A DNA stretch of 64,000 nt, from contig CAJYKV010000004.1 in the NCBI GenBank assembly GCA_913774955.1, positions 186,001 through 250,000 of the forward strand. Reading direction: 5' to 3'. Position numbers and translations under genes: made by a program. The DNA is from an uncultured Acidovorax sp. (GTDB lineage Bacteria > Pseudomonadota > Gammaproteobacteria > Burkholderiales > Burkholderiaceae_C). The first letter of the stretch is position 1. The number at the start of each line of letters is the position of its first letter. Positions 26,676-39,411 of the stretch are shown here, piece by piece. The notes under the pieces are model-generated. The model worked only from the letters and a program-made list of their open reading frames with translations, ran no database searches and was not told the origin of the DNA.

Positions 26676-26840
26676 GCTTGCTGTCTCCTGTCGTTCATTG
26701 GTGTTGTGGGTGGACGCGCACGACGAAAAACCCGGCACCGCGTCCGCCCGGCATTAGAGCGGATCGTACGGCGCCTGGGCTGAGAAAAGGCTGACGCGGG
26801 GGGCTGGGGTTTTCCCGTGCGTGAAAGTGCGTGAACGCAA

Positions 26841-26877
26841 GGAAAACGGCCCGTGCCGTCCGAAGACACGGGCCGTT
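26841..26877 (-). terminator. Rho-independent terminator of the CmpX-like gene
   Basis: AACGGCCCGTG (26845-26855) and CACGGGCCGTT (26867-26877) form a perfect 11-bp stem; on the minus strand the hairpin is followed by TTTTCC. It lies 34 bases past the stop of the channel gene and before dctQ. Confidence 0.8.
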
Positions 26878-26911
26878 CAGGCGGGAGGGGCGTGGCAAAA
26901 AGCGCGGCGGG

Positions 26912-27652
26912 TCAGAACCCCGGATCGCGCGGATCCCGGGGATCGCGCGGCGGAACCCGCGGATCCCGGCCGGCGGGCGCATCGCCGCGGCGGCGCGGCC
27001 ACCACTGCTCGATGCATTCGGCGGCGCGCTCGCGCCCGCCCAGGCCGAAGGCGAGCGCCAGGCCGAAGACGATGCCGCCCAGCAGGATCAGGAAGCTCTG
27101 GCGCACGATGTCGCCGCCGATGCCGAGCTGATCGAGCGCGATGAGCACCGAGAAGATGACGATCGCGTACTGCGCGATCTTGCCGAGCAGCACCGTGTCC
27201 GCCATGCCGGCGCGCCGGCAGTAGGCCGACACCATGTCGCCCACGAAGCGCGCGAAGTACGCGCCCAGCGCCAGGATCAGCAGCGCGATGAACAGGTTCG
27301 GGATGAACCAGAGCACCCGGCTGAGCAGGGCGGTGACGTAGCTCAGGCCCATGCCGTTGAAGGCGATCAGCAGCGCGGCGAGCAGCACGATGCCGTAGGC
27401 CAGCAGGCCGAAGAGGCCGATGGTGTCGGTCTTGGCGCCGGCCTGCCGCAGGAAGCCGTCGAGGCCCGCGCGCTCGGCGAGCACCTGGACGTTGATGGCG
27501 CGCAGGCCGCGCGTCACCGCGAAGCGCGTGGCCTTGGCGACCAGCCAGCCCACCGCGACGACCACCAGGGCCACCAGCAGGCGCGGGAGGAAGGCGCCGA
27601 GCTGGAACAGCATGGCGCGGACGGGCTCGAGGGGAAAGGCGAAATGTTCCAT
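26912..27652 (-). CDS. CmpX-like mechanosensitive channel family protein (conserved TM-helix type)
   Basis: 246 residues, five or so hydrophobic segments: an N-terminal one (LPRLLVALVVVAVGWLVAKATRF, in which the pattern LVALVVVAVGWLVAK is the family signature), then helices at about 65-90, 100-130, 155-175 and 180-205. The pattern repeats the 'conserved TM helix' unit twice, ending in GIVFGLALAFGLGGRERAAE. It lacks the beta domain of MscS, so it is the CmpX/TM-helix type, not a classical MscS. The C-terminal tail is Arg/Pro/Asp-rich (DPRVPPRDPRDPRD). Its position after the trehalose/glycogen operon fits a role in osmotic or envelope stress, an inference. Confidence 0.85.
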   Translation of the reverse strand: MEHFAFPLEPVRAMLFQLGAFLPRLLVALVVVAVGWLVAKATRFAVTRGLRAINVQVLAERAGLDGFLRQAGAKTDTIGLFGLLAYGIVLLAALLIAFNGMGLSYVTALLSRVLWFIPNLFIALLILALGAYFARFVGDMVSAYCRRAGMADTVLLGKIAQYAIVIFSVLIALDQLGIGGDIVRQSFLILLGGIVFGLALAFGLGGRERAAECIEQWWPRRRGDAPAGRDPRVPPRDPRDPRDPGF

Positions 27653-27713
27653 GGATGAAGCCTCGGCGAAAGGGGTGGGGCCCGCGGGCGGGCTTTCGGG
27701 GTGGGAAGGCGGC

Positions 27714-27746
27714 AGAAACGGGGCCCGCCAGGAGGCTGGCCCCCGT
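27714..27746 (-). terminator. probable terminator of the glgB-glgE-treS operon
   Basis: ACGGGG (27718-27723) pairs with CCCCGT (27741-27746), with a second internal pairing GCCAG/CTGGC; on the minus strand a short TTTC follows. It lies 5 bases past the treS stop. The T-run is short, so the call is moderate. Confidence 0.5.
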
Positions 27747-27750
27747 GCGG

Positions 27751-31245
<3,495 letters not shown>

Positions 31246-31249
31246 GGCA

Positions 31250-33418
31250 TCACTGGAAAGGGTCGAGGTTTCCGGCGCTCGCCACGCGGCGCCGCACGGC
31301 GAAGATATGGGCCGGCGCGCGACGCGGGTCGAGCAGGATGTAGTGGTGCTCGCCCTGCCAGACGAAGCGCTGCTGGCTCAGCAGGTCGTGCATCTGCCAG
31401 TCGGCGGCGGGCGGGTCGTCCTCCGCGATGGCGATGTCCGCGGGCGAGAGGCGCATCCAGCCCGATTGCGCATGGTGCGGATCGAGGTTGACGACCGTCA
31501 CGATCACGTCGCGGCCGTCGGGCGAGCGCTTCATGTAGGCGAGCAGCATCTCGTTGTCCACCGGCAGGAAGCGCAGGCCGTGGTCGGCCTGCAGCGCGGC
31601 ATGCTCGCGGCGGATGCGGTTCACGCAGGCGATCAACGGGCGCAGGCTGCCGGGCCGGTTCAGGTCCCAGTGGCGCAGCTGGTACTTCTCCGAGTCGCGG
31701 TATTCCTCGCTGCCGGGCGTGCGCGGTTCGTGCTCCAGCAGTTCGTAAGCCGGGCCGTAGATACCGTAGTTGGCCGAAAGCGTGGCGGCCAGCACCAGCC
31801 GGTAGGCGAACACGGCGGGCTCGCCGCCCTGCAGGTGGGCCGGCAGGATGTCGGGCGTGTTGGGCCACGCGTTGGGCCGGAAGTAGTCGCAGCCCGGCGC
31901 GGTGTTCAGTTCCGTGAAGTAGTCGGTGAGCTCCTGCCGCGTGGTGCGCCAGGTGAAGTAGGTATAGGACTGCGTGAACCCGCGCTTGGCAAGGCCGTGC
32001 ATCACCTTGGGCCGGGTGAACGCCTCGGCGAGGAAGATCGTGCCGGGGTATTCGCGCTGGATGTCCTGGATCACCCATTCCCAGAACGCGAAGGCCTTGG
32101 TGTGGGGGTTGTCCACGCGGAAGATCTGCACGCCCTGGCCGATCCAGTGCGCGAACACGCTGCGCAGCTCCTGCCAGAGGCCGCGCCAGTCCTCGCATTC
32201 GAAGTGGAAGGGGTAGATGTCCTGGTATTTCTTGGGCGGATTCTCGGCGTACTGCACGGTGCCGTCGGGCCGCCAGCGGAACCAGTCCGGGTGCTCGCGC
32301 ACGTAGGGGTGGTCGGGCGCGCATTGGAAGGCGATGTCCATCGCGACCTCGATGCCGTGCTCGCGTGCGCGGGCCACCAGCTGGCGGAAGTCCTCCGCCG
32401 TGCCCAGTTCCGGGTGGATGGACTTGTGGCCGCCTTCGTCCGCGCCGATCGCCCAGGGGCTGCCCACGTCGCCCGGGCCGGCGGTGAGCGCGTTGTTGGG
32501 GCCCTTGCGCTGCACCCGGCCGATCGGGTGGATGGGAGGCAGGTACAGCACGTCGAAGCCCATTTCGGCGATGCCGGGAAGGCGGGCTTCCACGTCGCGG
32601 AAGGTGCCGTGCATGCCAGGCACGGGCGAGGCCGAGCGCGGGAAGAGTTCGTACCAGCTGCTGAAGCGCGCGCGTTCGCGGTCCGCCCGCAGCGGCAGCG
32701 CCACGGGGTGGAGGGTCTGCAGGCTGCGGTCCGGGTGGCGGCGCATCGCCTCGGCGGCGTCGTCCTGCAGCGCCAGCGCCTTGAGCGCCTCGGCGGCGCC
32801 GTCCGGGCCCTGCGCGCCCTGTTCCAGGTCCGCGGCCCAGGCCTCGAGCAGCCGGGCGTCGGCGGCGGCGGTGTGCGAGGCCGCGCGCATGGCGGCGGCG
32901 CGCGCCTCGGCGGCGCCCACGCGGGCCGCCACGCGGATGTCGGCCGCATCCACGCGGCGCTCCATGTCGTGCCGCCAGGATTCGAAGGTGTCCACCCAGG
33001 CCGCCACAGTGTAGCGGTAGAGGCCCGGCTCTTCGGGCGTGAACTCGGCCCACCACTCGTCGTTCACCTCCAGCTGCATCGGCACTTCGGTGGGCGCTTC
33101 CGGGGCCGGCGATCCGTCCTCGGCATCCTTCCACCACCGCAGCATGGCGCGCGGCACGTCGTGGCCGTCGGTGAAGCAGTGGGCGGTGATACGCACCGGC
33201 TCGCCGGCCACCCGCTTGACGGGGAAGCGCCCGCCGTTCACGGCCGGCAGCACCGCATCGATCACGGCGCGGCCGCGGCCTGCGTCGTCGGGCGGCATGG
33301 TGCCGGAGGGCGCCGCGGCGCGCGGTGGTCCCGGCGGCGCAGACGCCGGGGCGCGGGAAGAAGACGACGTCGAGGACAAGGGCGAAGACGAGGGCGCGGG
33401 ATCACGGGGTGCGGGCAT
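31250..33418 (-). CDS. glgE: maltose-1-phosphate maltosyltransferase GlgE
   Basis: 722 residues, GH13 family. GlgE adds maltosyl units from maltose 1-phosphate to alpha-1,4-glucan. Catalytic residues are Asp436 in FRVDNPHTKAF, Glu465 in FLAEAFTRPKVM and Asp523 in WPNTPDILPAHL; the RVDNPHTK motif separates GlgE from ordinary amylases. The N-terminal domain begins near VIDAVLPAVNGGRFPVKRV. ATG 33418 overlaps the end of glgB by 17 bases; a second candidate ATG at 33298 would remove a low-complexity Ser/Pro leader of 40 residues, so the first 40 residues are uncertain. Middle gene of glgB-glgE-treS. Confidence 0.95.
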   Translation of the reverse strand: MPAPRDPAPSSSPLSSTSSSSRAPASAPPGPPRAAAPSGTMPPDDAGRGRAVIDAVLPAVNGGRFPVKRVAGEPVRITAHCFTDGHDVPRAMLRWWKDAEDGSPAPEAPTEVPMQLEVNDEWWAEFTPEEPGLYRYTVAAWVDTFESWRHDMERRVDAADIRVAARVGAAEARAAAMRAASHTAAADARLLEAWAADLEQGAQGPDGAAEALKALALQDDAAEAMRRHPDRSLQTLHPVALPLRADRERARFSSWYELFPRSASPVPGMHGTFRDVEARLPGIAEMGFDVLYLPPIHPIGRVQRKGPNNALTAGPGDVGSPWAIGADEGGHKSIHPELGTAEDFRQLVARAREHGIEVAMDIAFQCAPDHPYVREHPDWFRWRPDGTVQYAENPPKKYQDIYPFHFECEDWRGLWQELRSVFAHWIGQGVQIFRVDNPHTKAFAFWEWVIQDIQREYPGTIFLAEAFTRPKVMHGLAKRGFTQSYTYFTWRTTRQELTDYFTELNTAPGCDYFRPNAWPNTPDILPAHLQGGEPAVFAYRLVLAATLSANYGIYGPAYELLEHEPRTPGSEEYRDSEKYQLRHWDLNRPGSLRPLIACVNRIRREHAALQADHGLRFLPVDNEMLLAYMKRSPDGRDVIVTVVNLDPHHAQSGWMRLSPADIAIAEDDPPAADWQMHDLLSQQRFVWQGEHHYILLDPRRAPAHIFAVRRRVASAGNLDPFQ

Positions 33419-35354
33419 GGCGTGCGGGCTCCTGTCGAAGAATGAGGGTGGACAGCGGCGGCAGCGTGAGGCAGATCGACTGCTCACAGTGGTGCGAGCG
33501 CACGGGCGCGGCCTGCAGGCCGCCCAGGTTGCCCCAGCCGGCACCGCCGAATTCGCGGGCGTCGCTGTTGAACAGCTCCTGCCAGTAGCCGGCGGTGGGC
33601 ACGCCGACGAGGTAGTTCTCTTGCGGCACCGGCGTCAGGTTGCAGACCACCAGCACCGGGCCGGCGCCCTGGCGCTGGGCCTCCGGGCCCGGCTTGCGCA
33701 GGAAGGCGAACACGCTGCGGCCGGCATCGTCGGCCTCGACCCACTGGAAGCCCTCGGGCGAGAAGTCGAGGTCGTGCAGGGCCCGTTCACTGCGGTAGAC
33801 GCGGTTGAGCTCGCGCACCATGTGCTGCAGGCCGCCGTGCAGGGGGCTGTCGCACACCCACCATTCGAGTTCGCCCTCGTGCGTCCATTCGCGGCGCTGG
33901 CCGAATTCGCCGCCCATGAAGAGCAGCTTCTTGCCGGGGTGGGCCCACATCAGGCCGAAGAGCGCGCGCAGGTTGGCGAACTGCTGCCACTCGTCGCCGG
34001 GCATCTTGTTGATCAGCGAGCCCTTGCCGTACACCACCTCGTCGTGCGAGAGCGGCAGCACGAAGTTCTCGTTGAACGCATACACCAGCGAGAACGTGAG
34101 CTTGTGGTGGTGGTGCCGGCGGTTGATCGGGTCTTCCTTGAAGTAGGCCAGCGTGTCGTGCATCCAGCCCATGTTCCACTTCATGCCGAACCCGAGGCCG
34201 TTCATCTCCAGTGGCCGCGAGACCATGGGCCAGGCAGTGGATTCCTCCGCGATGCTCACCGTGTCCGGATGGTCGCGGTAGAGCGAGCGGTTCAGCAGCC
34301 GCATGAACTCGATCGCCTCCAGGTTCTCGCGCCCGCCGTGGCGGTTGGGAATCCATTCGCCGTGCTTGCGCGCGTAGTCGAGGTAGAGCATGGAGGCCAC
34401 CGCATCCACGCGCAGGCCGTCCAGGTGGTATTTGTCGAGCCAGAACAGGCCCGACGAAATCAGGAAGCTGCGCACCTCGTGCCGGCCATAGTTGAAGATG
34501 GCCGAGTTCCATTCGGGATGGAAGCCCTGGCGCGGGTCCGAATGCTCATAGAGGTGCGTGCCGTCGAATTCGGCCAGGCCATGGCCGTCCATCGGGAAGT
34601 GCGAGGGCACCCAGTCCAGCAGCACGCCGATGCCCCGCTGGTGCAGGTGGTCCACGAAGTACATGAAATCCTGCGGTGTGCCGTAGCGCGCGGTCGGCGC
34701 GAAATAGCCGGTGGTCTGGTAGCCCCAGGAACCGTAGAAAGGGTGCTCGGTCACCGGCATCAGCTCCACGTGCGTGAAGCCCATCGACTGCACGTAGTCG
34801 CCGAGCACGTGGGCGAGTTCGCGGTAGTCCATGAACTGCCCGTCCTTGCGGCGCCACGATCCCGCGTGTACCTCGTAGATCGACATCGGCGCGCCGAGCG
34901 CGTTGTGCGGCCCGCGCGAGGCCATCCAGTCGCCGTCGTTCCAGGCGTAGTCGAGGTCCCAGATCCGCGAGGCGGTGCGGGGCGGCAGCTCGGAGCAGAT
35001 GGCGAGCGGATCGGCCTTCTCCAGCACGCGGCCGCCGTTGCGCGAGACGATGCGGAACTTGTAGGCCTGGCCGTGCGCGGCATGGGGCGCGAAGCCTTCC
35101 CACACGCCGCTGCCGTCGTTGCGCGCGGCCAGTGGATCGGCGTCGGCGTTCCAGCCGTTCCAGTCGCCGATCACCGACACCGAGGCCGCATTCGGTGCCC
35201 AGACCGAGAAGTCGGCGCCGCGCGTGTCGCGCGCCGGCGTGCCGTCCTCGCGACGCAGATGGCAGCCGAGGGATTGGTAGAGCCGCGCGTGCGTTCCCTC
35301 GCGCAGCAGGTAGGCGTCATGGGCGGTCAGCAGGGTGGAATCGTTGGACGGCAC
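33402..35354 (-). CDS. glgB: 1,4-alpha-glucan branching enzyme
   Basis: 650 residues from GTG 35354; AGGA precedes it, and the open frame further up is not family-like. An N-terminal CBM48 domain (GADFSVWAPNAASVSVIGDWNGW) is followed by the GH13 barrel with MSIYEVHAGSWRR, catalytic Asp317 (GLRVDAVASML), Glu370 (SIAEESTAWP) and the late Asp of LPLSHDEVVYGK. GlgB makes alpha-1,6 branches in the glucan that GlgE extends. It is the first gene of the operon. The two-domain form without the extra N1 module gives the shorter length compared with E. coli (728). Confidence 0.96.
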   Translation of the reverse strand: MPSNDSTLLTAHDAYLLREGTHARLYQSLGCHLRREDGTPARDTRGADFSVWAPNAASVSVIGDWNGWNADADPLAARNDGSGVWEGFAPHAAHGQAYKFRIVSRNGGRVLEKADPLAICSELPPRTASRIWDLDYAWNDGDWMASRGPHNALGAPMSIYEVHAGSWRRKDGQFMDYRELAHVLGDYVQSMGFTHVELMPVTEHPFYGSWGYQTTGYFAPTARYGTPQDFMYFVDHLHQRGIGVLLDWVPSHFPMDGHGLAEFDGTHLYEHSDPRQGFHPEWNSAIFNYGRHEVRSFLISSGLFWLDKYHLDGLRVDAVASMLYLDYARKHGEWIPNRHGGRENLEAIEFMRLLNRSLYRDHPDTVSIAEESTAWPMVSRPLEMNGLGFGMKWNMGWMHDTLAYFKEDPINRRHHHHKLTFSLVYAFNENFVLPLSHDEVVYGKGSLINKMPGDEWQQFANLRALFGLMWAHPGKKLLFMGGEFGQRREWTHEGELEWWVCDSPLHGGLQHMVRELNRVYRSERALHDLDFSPEGFQWVEADDAGRSVFAFLRKPGPEAQRQGAGPVLVVCNLTPVPQENYLVGVPTAGYWQELFNSDAREFGGAGWGNLGGLQAAPVRSHHCEQSICLTLPPLSTLILRQEPARHARTP

Positions 35355-35490
35355 GGTGGGATCCTGGATAGGTCGTGGGGGAAAGAAGGGGCAACGGCAT
35401 GGCTTCCGCACGACCGCGTCGGCTGAAGCCCATTGGCGCACGCCCTGCCCGGTCGAGCTCGCGCGGCGGTGGCGATTGGGGCTGTAGGAC

Positions 35491-35513
35491 GGGGCCGCTT
35501 GGGGCGCGGCCCC
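35491..35513 (-). terminator. hairpin between the BCCT gene and glgB
   Basis: GGGGCCGC (35491-35498) pairs perfectly with GCGGCCCC (35506-35513), loop of seven. It lies 13 bases past the transporter stop and has no T-run, so it may be a weak terminator or a 3'-end stabiliser that separates the transporter from the glg operon. Confidence 0.45.
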
Positions 35514-35525
35514 GATTCGCGCGCG

Positions 35526-37127
35526 TCAATCGCGCATGGCCATTTCGCGCAGGCGGCGGCGCAGCGCGCGTTCGCGCTGGCGTTCGGCCTCGTGGTCCTC
35601 GCGCACCGCGCGCATCAGCGCCACCGCCATGAGCACCAGCACCAGCGCGAACGGCAACGCGAACACGATGGTGGCCGTCTGCACCGCCTGCAGCCCGCCC
35701 GCGAACAGCAGCGAGAGGGCGATGCCCGCCACCAGCAGGCCCCAGACGATCTTCACGCGGGCGGACGGATCGGGGTCGCCGCGCGTGCTCATGGTGCCCA
35801 GCACCAGCGTGGCCGAGTCGCCGGACGTGACGAAGAACACCACCACCAGCACCGTGGCCACGATGGACATCGCGAGACCCAGCGGCATGGCGTTGAACAT
35901 CGTGAACATCGCCGTGGCCGGGTCGGCCTGCGCGGCGGCGGCCAGCGGCACCTGCTGGAAGATCTCGAGGTGCAGCGCGGTGCCGCCGAAGATCGAGAAC
36001 CACAGGAAGCCCACCAGCGTGGGTGCGACCACCGTGCCGAGGACGAACTGCCGGATGGTGCGGCCGCGCGACACGCGTGCGATGAACAGGCCCACGAACG
36101 GCGACCACGCGATCCACCACGACCAGTAGAAGATGGTCCAGTCGCCCACCCAGCTGCTGTCACGGAACGGCGACATGCGCAGGCTGGTGCGCACGAACTC
36201 GCTGATGTAGGCGCCCAGCGTGTTGGTGAAGGTGTTCACGAGCGACACCGTGGGCCCGAGCAGGAACACCACCAGCGCCAGCAGGGCCGCCAGCAGCAGG
36301 TTGGCGCTGGAGAGCCATTTCACTCCCCGGTCCACGCCGCTCACGGCGGAGGTGATGAACAGCGCGGTGGTCACCAGGATGATCACCGCCTGCGACCATG
36401 GACCCACGGGAACCCCGAACACCGCCTGCAGGCCGCCGTTGATCTGCGCGGCACCCATGCCGAGCGAGGCGGCCACGCCGAAGGCCGTGGCCACCACCGC
36501 CAGCACGTTCACGACCGGAGACAGGTGCCGCATGCCGTGCCACGGCAGCGATTCGGTGGCCGAACTGACCAAGGCGGGGGCCTGGCGTCGGAACTGGAAG
36601 AACGCGATCGTCAGGCCGACGATGCCGTAGATGGCCCAGGGGTGCAGCCCCCAGTGGAAGAACGCATAGCGCATGGCGGCGCCTGCTGCCTCGGGCGTCT
36701 GCGGCGCGATGCCGGGTGGTGGCAGGGCGTAGTGCGACACCGGCTCCGCCACGCCCCAGAACACGAGGCCGATGCCCATGCCGGCGGCGAACAGCATCGC
36801 GAACCAGGTAGGGGTGGAGAACTCGGGCTCGTCGTCTTCGTCGCCGAGCTTCAGGTCGCCGTATCGGCTCAGCGCCAGGAAAAAGGCCAGCCCGACCAGG
36901 CCCAGCACCACCCACAGGTAGAGCCAGCCGAAGTTGCGCGTGATGCTCGCCAGCAGCGAGCCGAAGAAAACGCCCAGCGTGGCCGGCGATACCAGTCCCC
37001 ACAGCACGATGGCGGCGATCAGGCCGGCCGAGACCGTGAGCTGCAGGTTGCTGCCGGCCGCGGCCCACAGGCGGGCGGGCAGGGGGCGCGGGGCGGAGGT
37101 GGGCGGGGGCTGGGAAGAAAGCGGCAT
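35526..37127 (-). CDS. BCCT family transporter (betaine/choline/carnitine type)
   Basis: 533 residues with twelve hydrophobic segments. Family signatures are FAAGMGIGLVFWGVAEPVSHY (GMGIGLVFWGVAEP) and the helix WTIFYWSWWIAWSPFVGLF, followed by IARVSRGRTIRQFV. These mark a sodium- or proton-coupled uptake system for quaternary ammonium osmolytes. The MGIGL form is that of Na+-coupled BetP, suggesting betaine. ATG 37127 is chosen since earlier codons are Arg-rich and not family-like. The C-terminal 35 residues are strongly basic (RERALRRRLREMAMRD), typical for the osmosensing tail of BetP/BetT-type proteins. It lies upstream of glgB and may share osmotic regulation. Confidence 0.94.
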   Translation of the reverse strand: MPLSSQPPPTSAPRPLPARLWAAAGSNLQLTVSAGLIAAIVLWGLVSPATLGVFFGSLLASITRNFGWLYLWVVLGLVGLAFFLALSRYGDLKLGDEDDEPEFSTPTWFAMLFAAGMGIGLVFWGVAEPVSHYALPPPGIAPQTPEAAGAAMRYAFFHWGLHPWAIYGIVGLTIAFFQFRRQAPALVSSATESLPWHGMRHLSPVVNVLAVVATAFGVAASLGMGAAQINGGLQAVFGVPVGPWSQAVIILVTTALFITSAVSGVDRGVKWLSSANLLLAALLALVVFLLGPTVSLVNTFTNTLGAYISEFVRTSLRMSPFRDSSWVGDWTIFYWSWWIAWSPFVGLFIARVSRGRTIRQFVLGTVVAPTLVGFLWFSIFGGTALHLEIFQQVPLAAAAQADPATAMFTMFNAMPLGLAMSIVATVLVVVFFVTSGDSATLVLGTMSTRGDPDPSARVKIVWGLLVAGIALSLLFAGGLQAVQTATIVFALPFALVLVLMAVALMRAVREDHEAERQRERALRRRLREMAMRD

Positions 37128-37237
37128 GCGCGCAGTGTGGCGGCGGACGGGCCGCCGGTCTGTCAGCCGAAACCGGCAACGGATGAGCCCCGCCCCCGAG
37201 GCCACGCCACCACCAGCGTTGCGGCATCATTGCGCCC

Positions 37238-38140
37238 ATGTGCCCCAGAACCCCCAGGCCCGCTCCCGCAGCGGCCCCGATCGCCTTCTCCGACGCGTTG
37301 GCCCACGGCCCGGCCGACCGCCGCGTGGCCGTGCTGCGGGAGATCGGCGCGGCCGGCTCGATCTCGCAGGCCGCCCGCGCGGTGGGCGTGAGCTACAAGG
37401 CCGCCTGGCAGGCGGTGGACACGCTCACCAACCTGGCGGGAACACCGCTGGTGGAGCGGGTGGTCGGCGGCGCGGGCGGGGGCGGTGCGCGCCTGACCGG
37501 GGCCGGACAGGCGCTCCTGCGCGCTGCCGACGCGCTGGCCCAGGCCCGCGCCGGCGTGCTGGCCGCGGTGGCGCCGGGGGGCGGGGGCGCGGCCGGACCG
37601 GCGGCGGGCCAGGCGCAGGCGCAGGCGCAGGCCGTGCGTCCGGCCGCGGCGCTGGCCCTGCGCACCAGCATGCGCAACCAGTGGCCCTGCGTGGTGGACG
37701 CGCTGGAGACGGACGGGGCGGTGACGCGGGTGCGGCTGCGCGGGCCTGCGCCTGCAGAAGCGCCGGCTCGGGGAGCGGCGCCCGCGGGCATGCGCCTGGC
37801 CGCGCGCATCACGCGCGAGAGCAGCGAACTGCTCGGGCTGCGCCCGGGCACCGCGGTGCTGGCGCTGTGCAAGGCCACCGCCGTGCGGGTGCGGGCCATG
37901 CCTGCCGGGCAGGCCACGGGCCGGAGCCAGGCCCCGCCACCGGACGCCAACACCTGGACGGCCCGCGCCGTGCGGGTGTCGCGCGGCGGGGCGCAGGGCG
38001 ATGAGGTGGTGGCCGATCTCGATGCCGGCGTGCGCATGGTGGGCTTCGCGCCCGATGGATCGGGGTTGCGCGCCGGCCGGCGGGTGGCGCTGGCCGTGGA
38101 CGAGTCGGCCGTGGTGCTGGCCGTGGTGGACGCGGGCTGA
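37238..38140 (+). CDS. modE: ModE family molybdate-responsive transcriptional regulator
   Basis: 300 residues: an N-terminal winged helix-turn-helix (about 18-110; REIGAAGSISQAARAVGVSYKAAWQAVD is the ModE DNA-binding pattern, here ISQAARAVGVSYKAAW) and two Mop/TOBE molybdate-binding repeats, about 140-215 (ALRTSMRNQWPC) and 228-298 (TARAVRVSRGGAQGDEV). ModE normally represses modABC and activates molybdoenzyme genes. No modABC or molybdoenzyme gene lies in the window, so its targets are elsewhere. An Ala/Gln-rich linker (QAQAQAQAV) precedes the first Mop repeat. Divergent from the BCCT gene with 110 bases between. Confidence 0.9.
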   Translation: MCPRTPRPAPAAAPIAFSDALAHGPADRRVAVLREIGAAGSISQAARAVGVSYKAAWQAVDTLTNLAGTPLVERVVGGAGGGGARLTGAGQALLRAADALAQARAGVLAAVAPGGGGAAGPAAGQAQAQAQAVRPAAALALRTSMRNQWPCVVDALETDGAVTRVRLRGPAPAEAPARGAAPAGMRLAARITRESSELLGLRPGTAVLALCKATAVRVRAMPAGQATGRSQAPPPDANTWTARAVRVSRGGAQGDEVVADLDAGVRMVGFAPDGSGLRAGRRVALAVDESAVVLAVVDAG

Positions 38141-38163
38141 GTCGGCGGGCGCTGCGCTCGCGC

Positions 38164-38532
38164 TCAGTCCAGCGCGAAGCGCTCCCGGAAGGCGTCGCAG
38201 AACGGTGCGGTGCCGCAGAGCGAGAGGGTGATCGTGTGGCGCGGTGCTCCGGCCGCGCCGGCAGCGGACACCACGCGCCGGGTGTCTTCGTCGTAGTGCA
38301 GCGATTGCCCGGTGGCGGTCTCTTCCACGGCCTGCAGGTCGTAATCCCAGAGCGCGCCATCCTCGATCGGCCCGCGCTGGCCGCCGAAGCGGTCGTGCGC
38401 CCAGTCCAGCACCGCGGCGATCTCGGCATGCAGCGCCGGCAGATGCTCGCCGGTCACGCTCGCCATGGCATCCCAGGTGCCGCAGCCGTCGCTGTCTTCG
38501 CTGTAGTCGAAGTCGAGGTAACGCAGTGTCAT
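38164..38532 (-). CDS. hypothetical protein
   Basis: 122 residues from ATG 38532; earlier in-frame starts only add Arg/Pro-rich noncoding-type sequence. Acidic overall, with FDYSEDSDGCGTWDAMASV, WAHDRFGGQRGPIEDGALWDYDLQ and a C-terminal TLSLCGTAPFCDAFRERF. No signal peptide or membrane segment. I do not recognise a family. Codon use is like that of the neighbours and the frame is clean, which supports a real gene. It converges on modE with 23 bases between the stops and is divergent from the ABC ATPase gene. Confidence 0.7.
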   Translation of the reverse strand: MTLRYLDFDYSEDSDGCGTWDAMASVTGEHLPALHAEIAAVLDWAHDRFGGQRGPIEDGALWDYDLQAVEETATGQSLHYDEDTRRVVSAAGAAGAPRHTITLSLCGTAPFCDAFRERFALD

Positions 38533-38661
38533 GGGGCTCAGGAGGGGGACGGGGGAAAGGGGAGCGTGCGACGGCACAGGACGGCCTGCACCGCGCGCTC
38601 CACCCCTCCATTGTCGGGCGGAAGGCGCCCGCCGTGCCGGAAAATAGCGTGAAACCACACC

Positions 38662-39411
38662 ATGGAAAAACCCGCCATGTCCTCCGAGATTTTCTCAGCC
38701 CCGGCATCCCTTTCGCACCGCCCCCTGGATGCCGCCAGCCATCCTGCTGCCGCGCCGGGCCCCGCGGCCGGCACCGGCCCGGTGCTGTGGGCATGCACGG
38801 GTCTGCGCCACGCCGTGCCCGGGGCGGAAGAGCCGCTGTTCGGCGGCATGGATCTGTGCATCGCGCCGGGCGCCACGCTGCTGCGGGGGGGCGACGGCCG
38901 GGGCAAGACCACGCTGCTGCGGATCATGGCCGGCCAGCTGCATCCCCGGCAAGGGCGCATCGACGCCACGGCGCGCGACGTGTTCTGGATCGATCCCCGC
39001 AGCGACGGCGCCGAGGGCGGCGGGCCCGAGCCGCAGCAGACGCCCGAGGACTGGTGGGCCGCGCAGGCGGCGCGCCGCCCGGGCTGGAGTGCCGACGCGC
39101 TGGCGGCCCACGTCCGGGGTTTCGGGTTGGCCGAGCACGCCGGCAAGCGCATGGAGCAACTTTCCACCGGTACCCGCCGCAAGGTGCTGCTCGCGGCCGG
39201 TTTGGCGAGCGGCGCGGCACTGGTGCTGGTGGACGAGCCGGTCGCCGGGCTGGACCGCGCCTCGATCGCCTACCTGCGGCAATGCCTTCGGGATGTGGTG
39301 GCGGCGGCATCCACCTCCGCATCGCCTGCGGGCGGAACCGCGGTCGTGGTGGCGCACTACGACACCCTGGGCGACGTACCCTGGACGCAGCGGGTGGACC
39401 TGGGCGATTAG
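38662..39411 (+). CDS. ABC transporter ATP-binding protein without adjacent permease
   Basis: 249 residues. After an N-terminal tail of about 38 residues, the nucleotide-binding domain shows Walker A GGDGRGKTTLL (Lys82), signature LSTGTRRKVLL, Walker B LVLVDEP (Asp191, Glu192) and the H-loop VVVAHYD. The signature is LSTG instead of LSGG, as in CcmA-type heme-exporter ATPases and some gliding/lantibiotic-type exporters. The gene is alone: the next gene is a chemoreceptor and no membrane partner is near, so its transporter partner is unknown. Intact catalytic motifs argue against a pseudogene. Confidence 0.85.
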   Translation: MEKPAMSSEIFSAPASLSHRPLDAASHPAAAPGPAAGTGPVLWACTGLRHAVPGAEEPLFGGMDLCIAPGATLLRGGDGRGKTTLLRIMAGQLHPRQGRIDATARDVFWIDPRSDGAEGGGPEPQQTPEDWWAAQAARRPGWSADALAAHVRGFGLAEHAGKRMEQLSTGTRRKVLLAAGLASGAALVLVDEPVAGLDRASIAYLRQCLRDVVAAASTSASPAGGTAVVVAHYDTLGDVPWTQRVDLGD

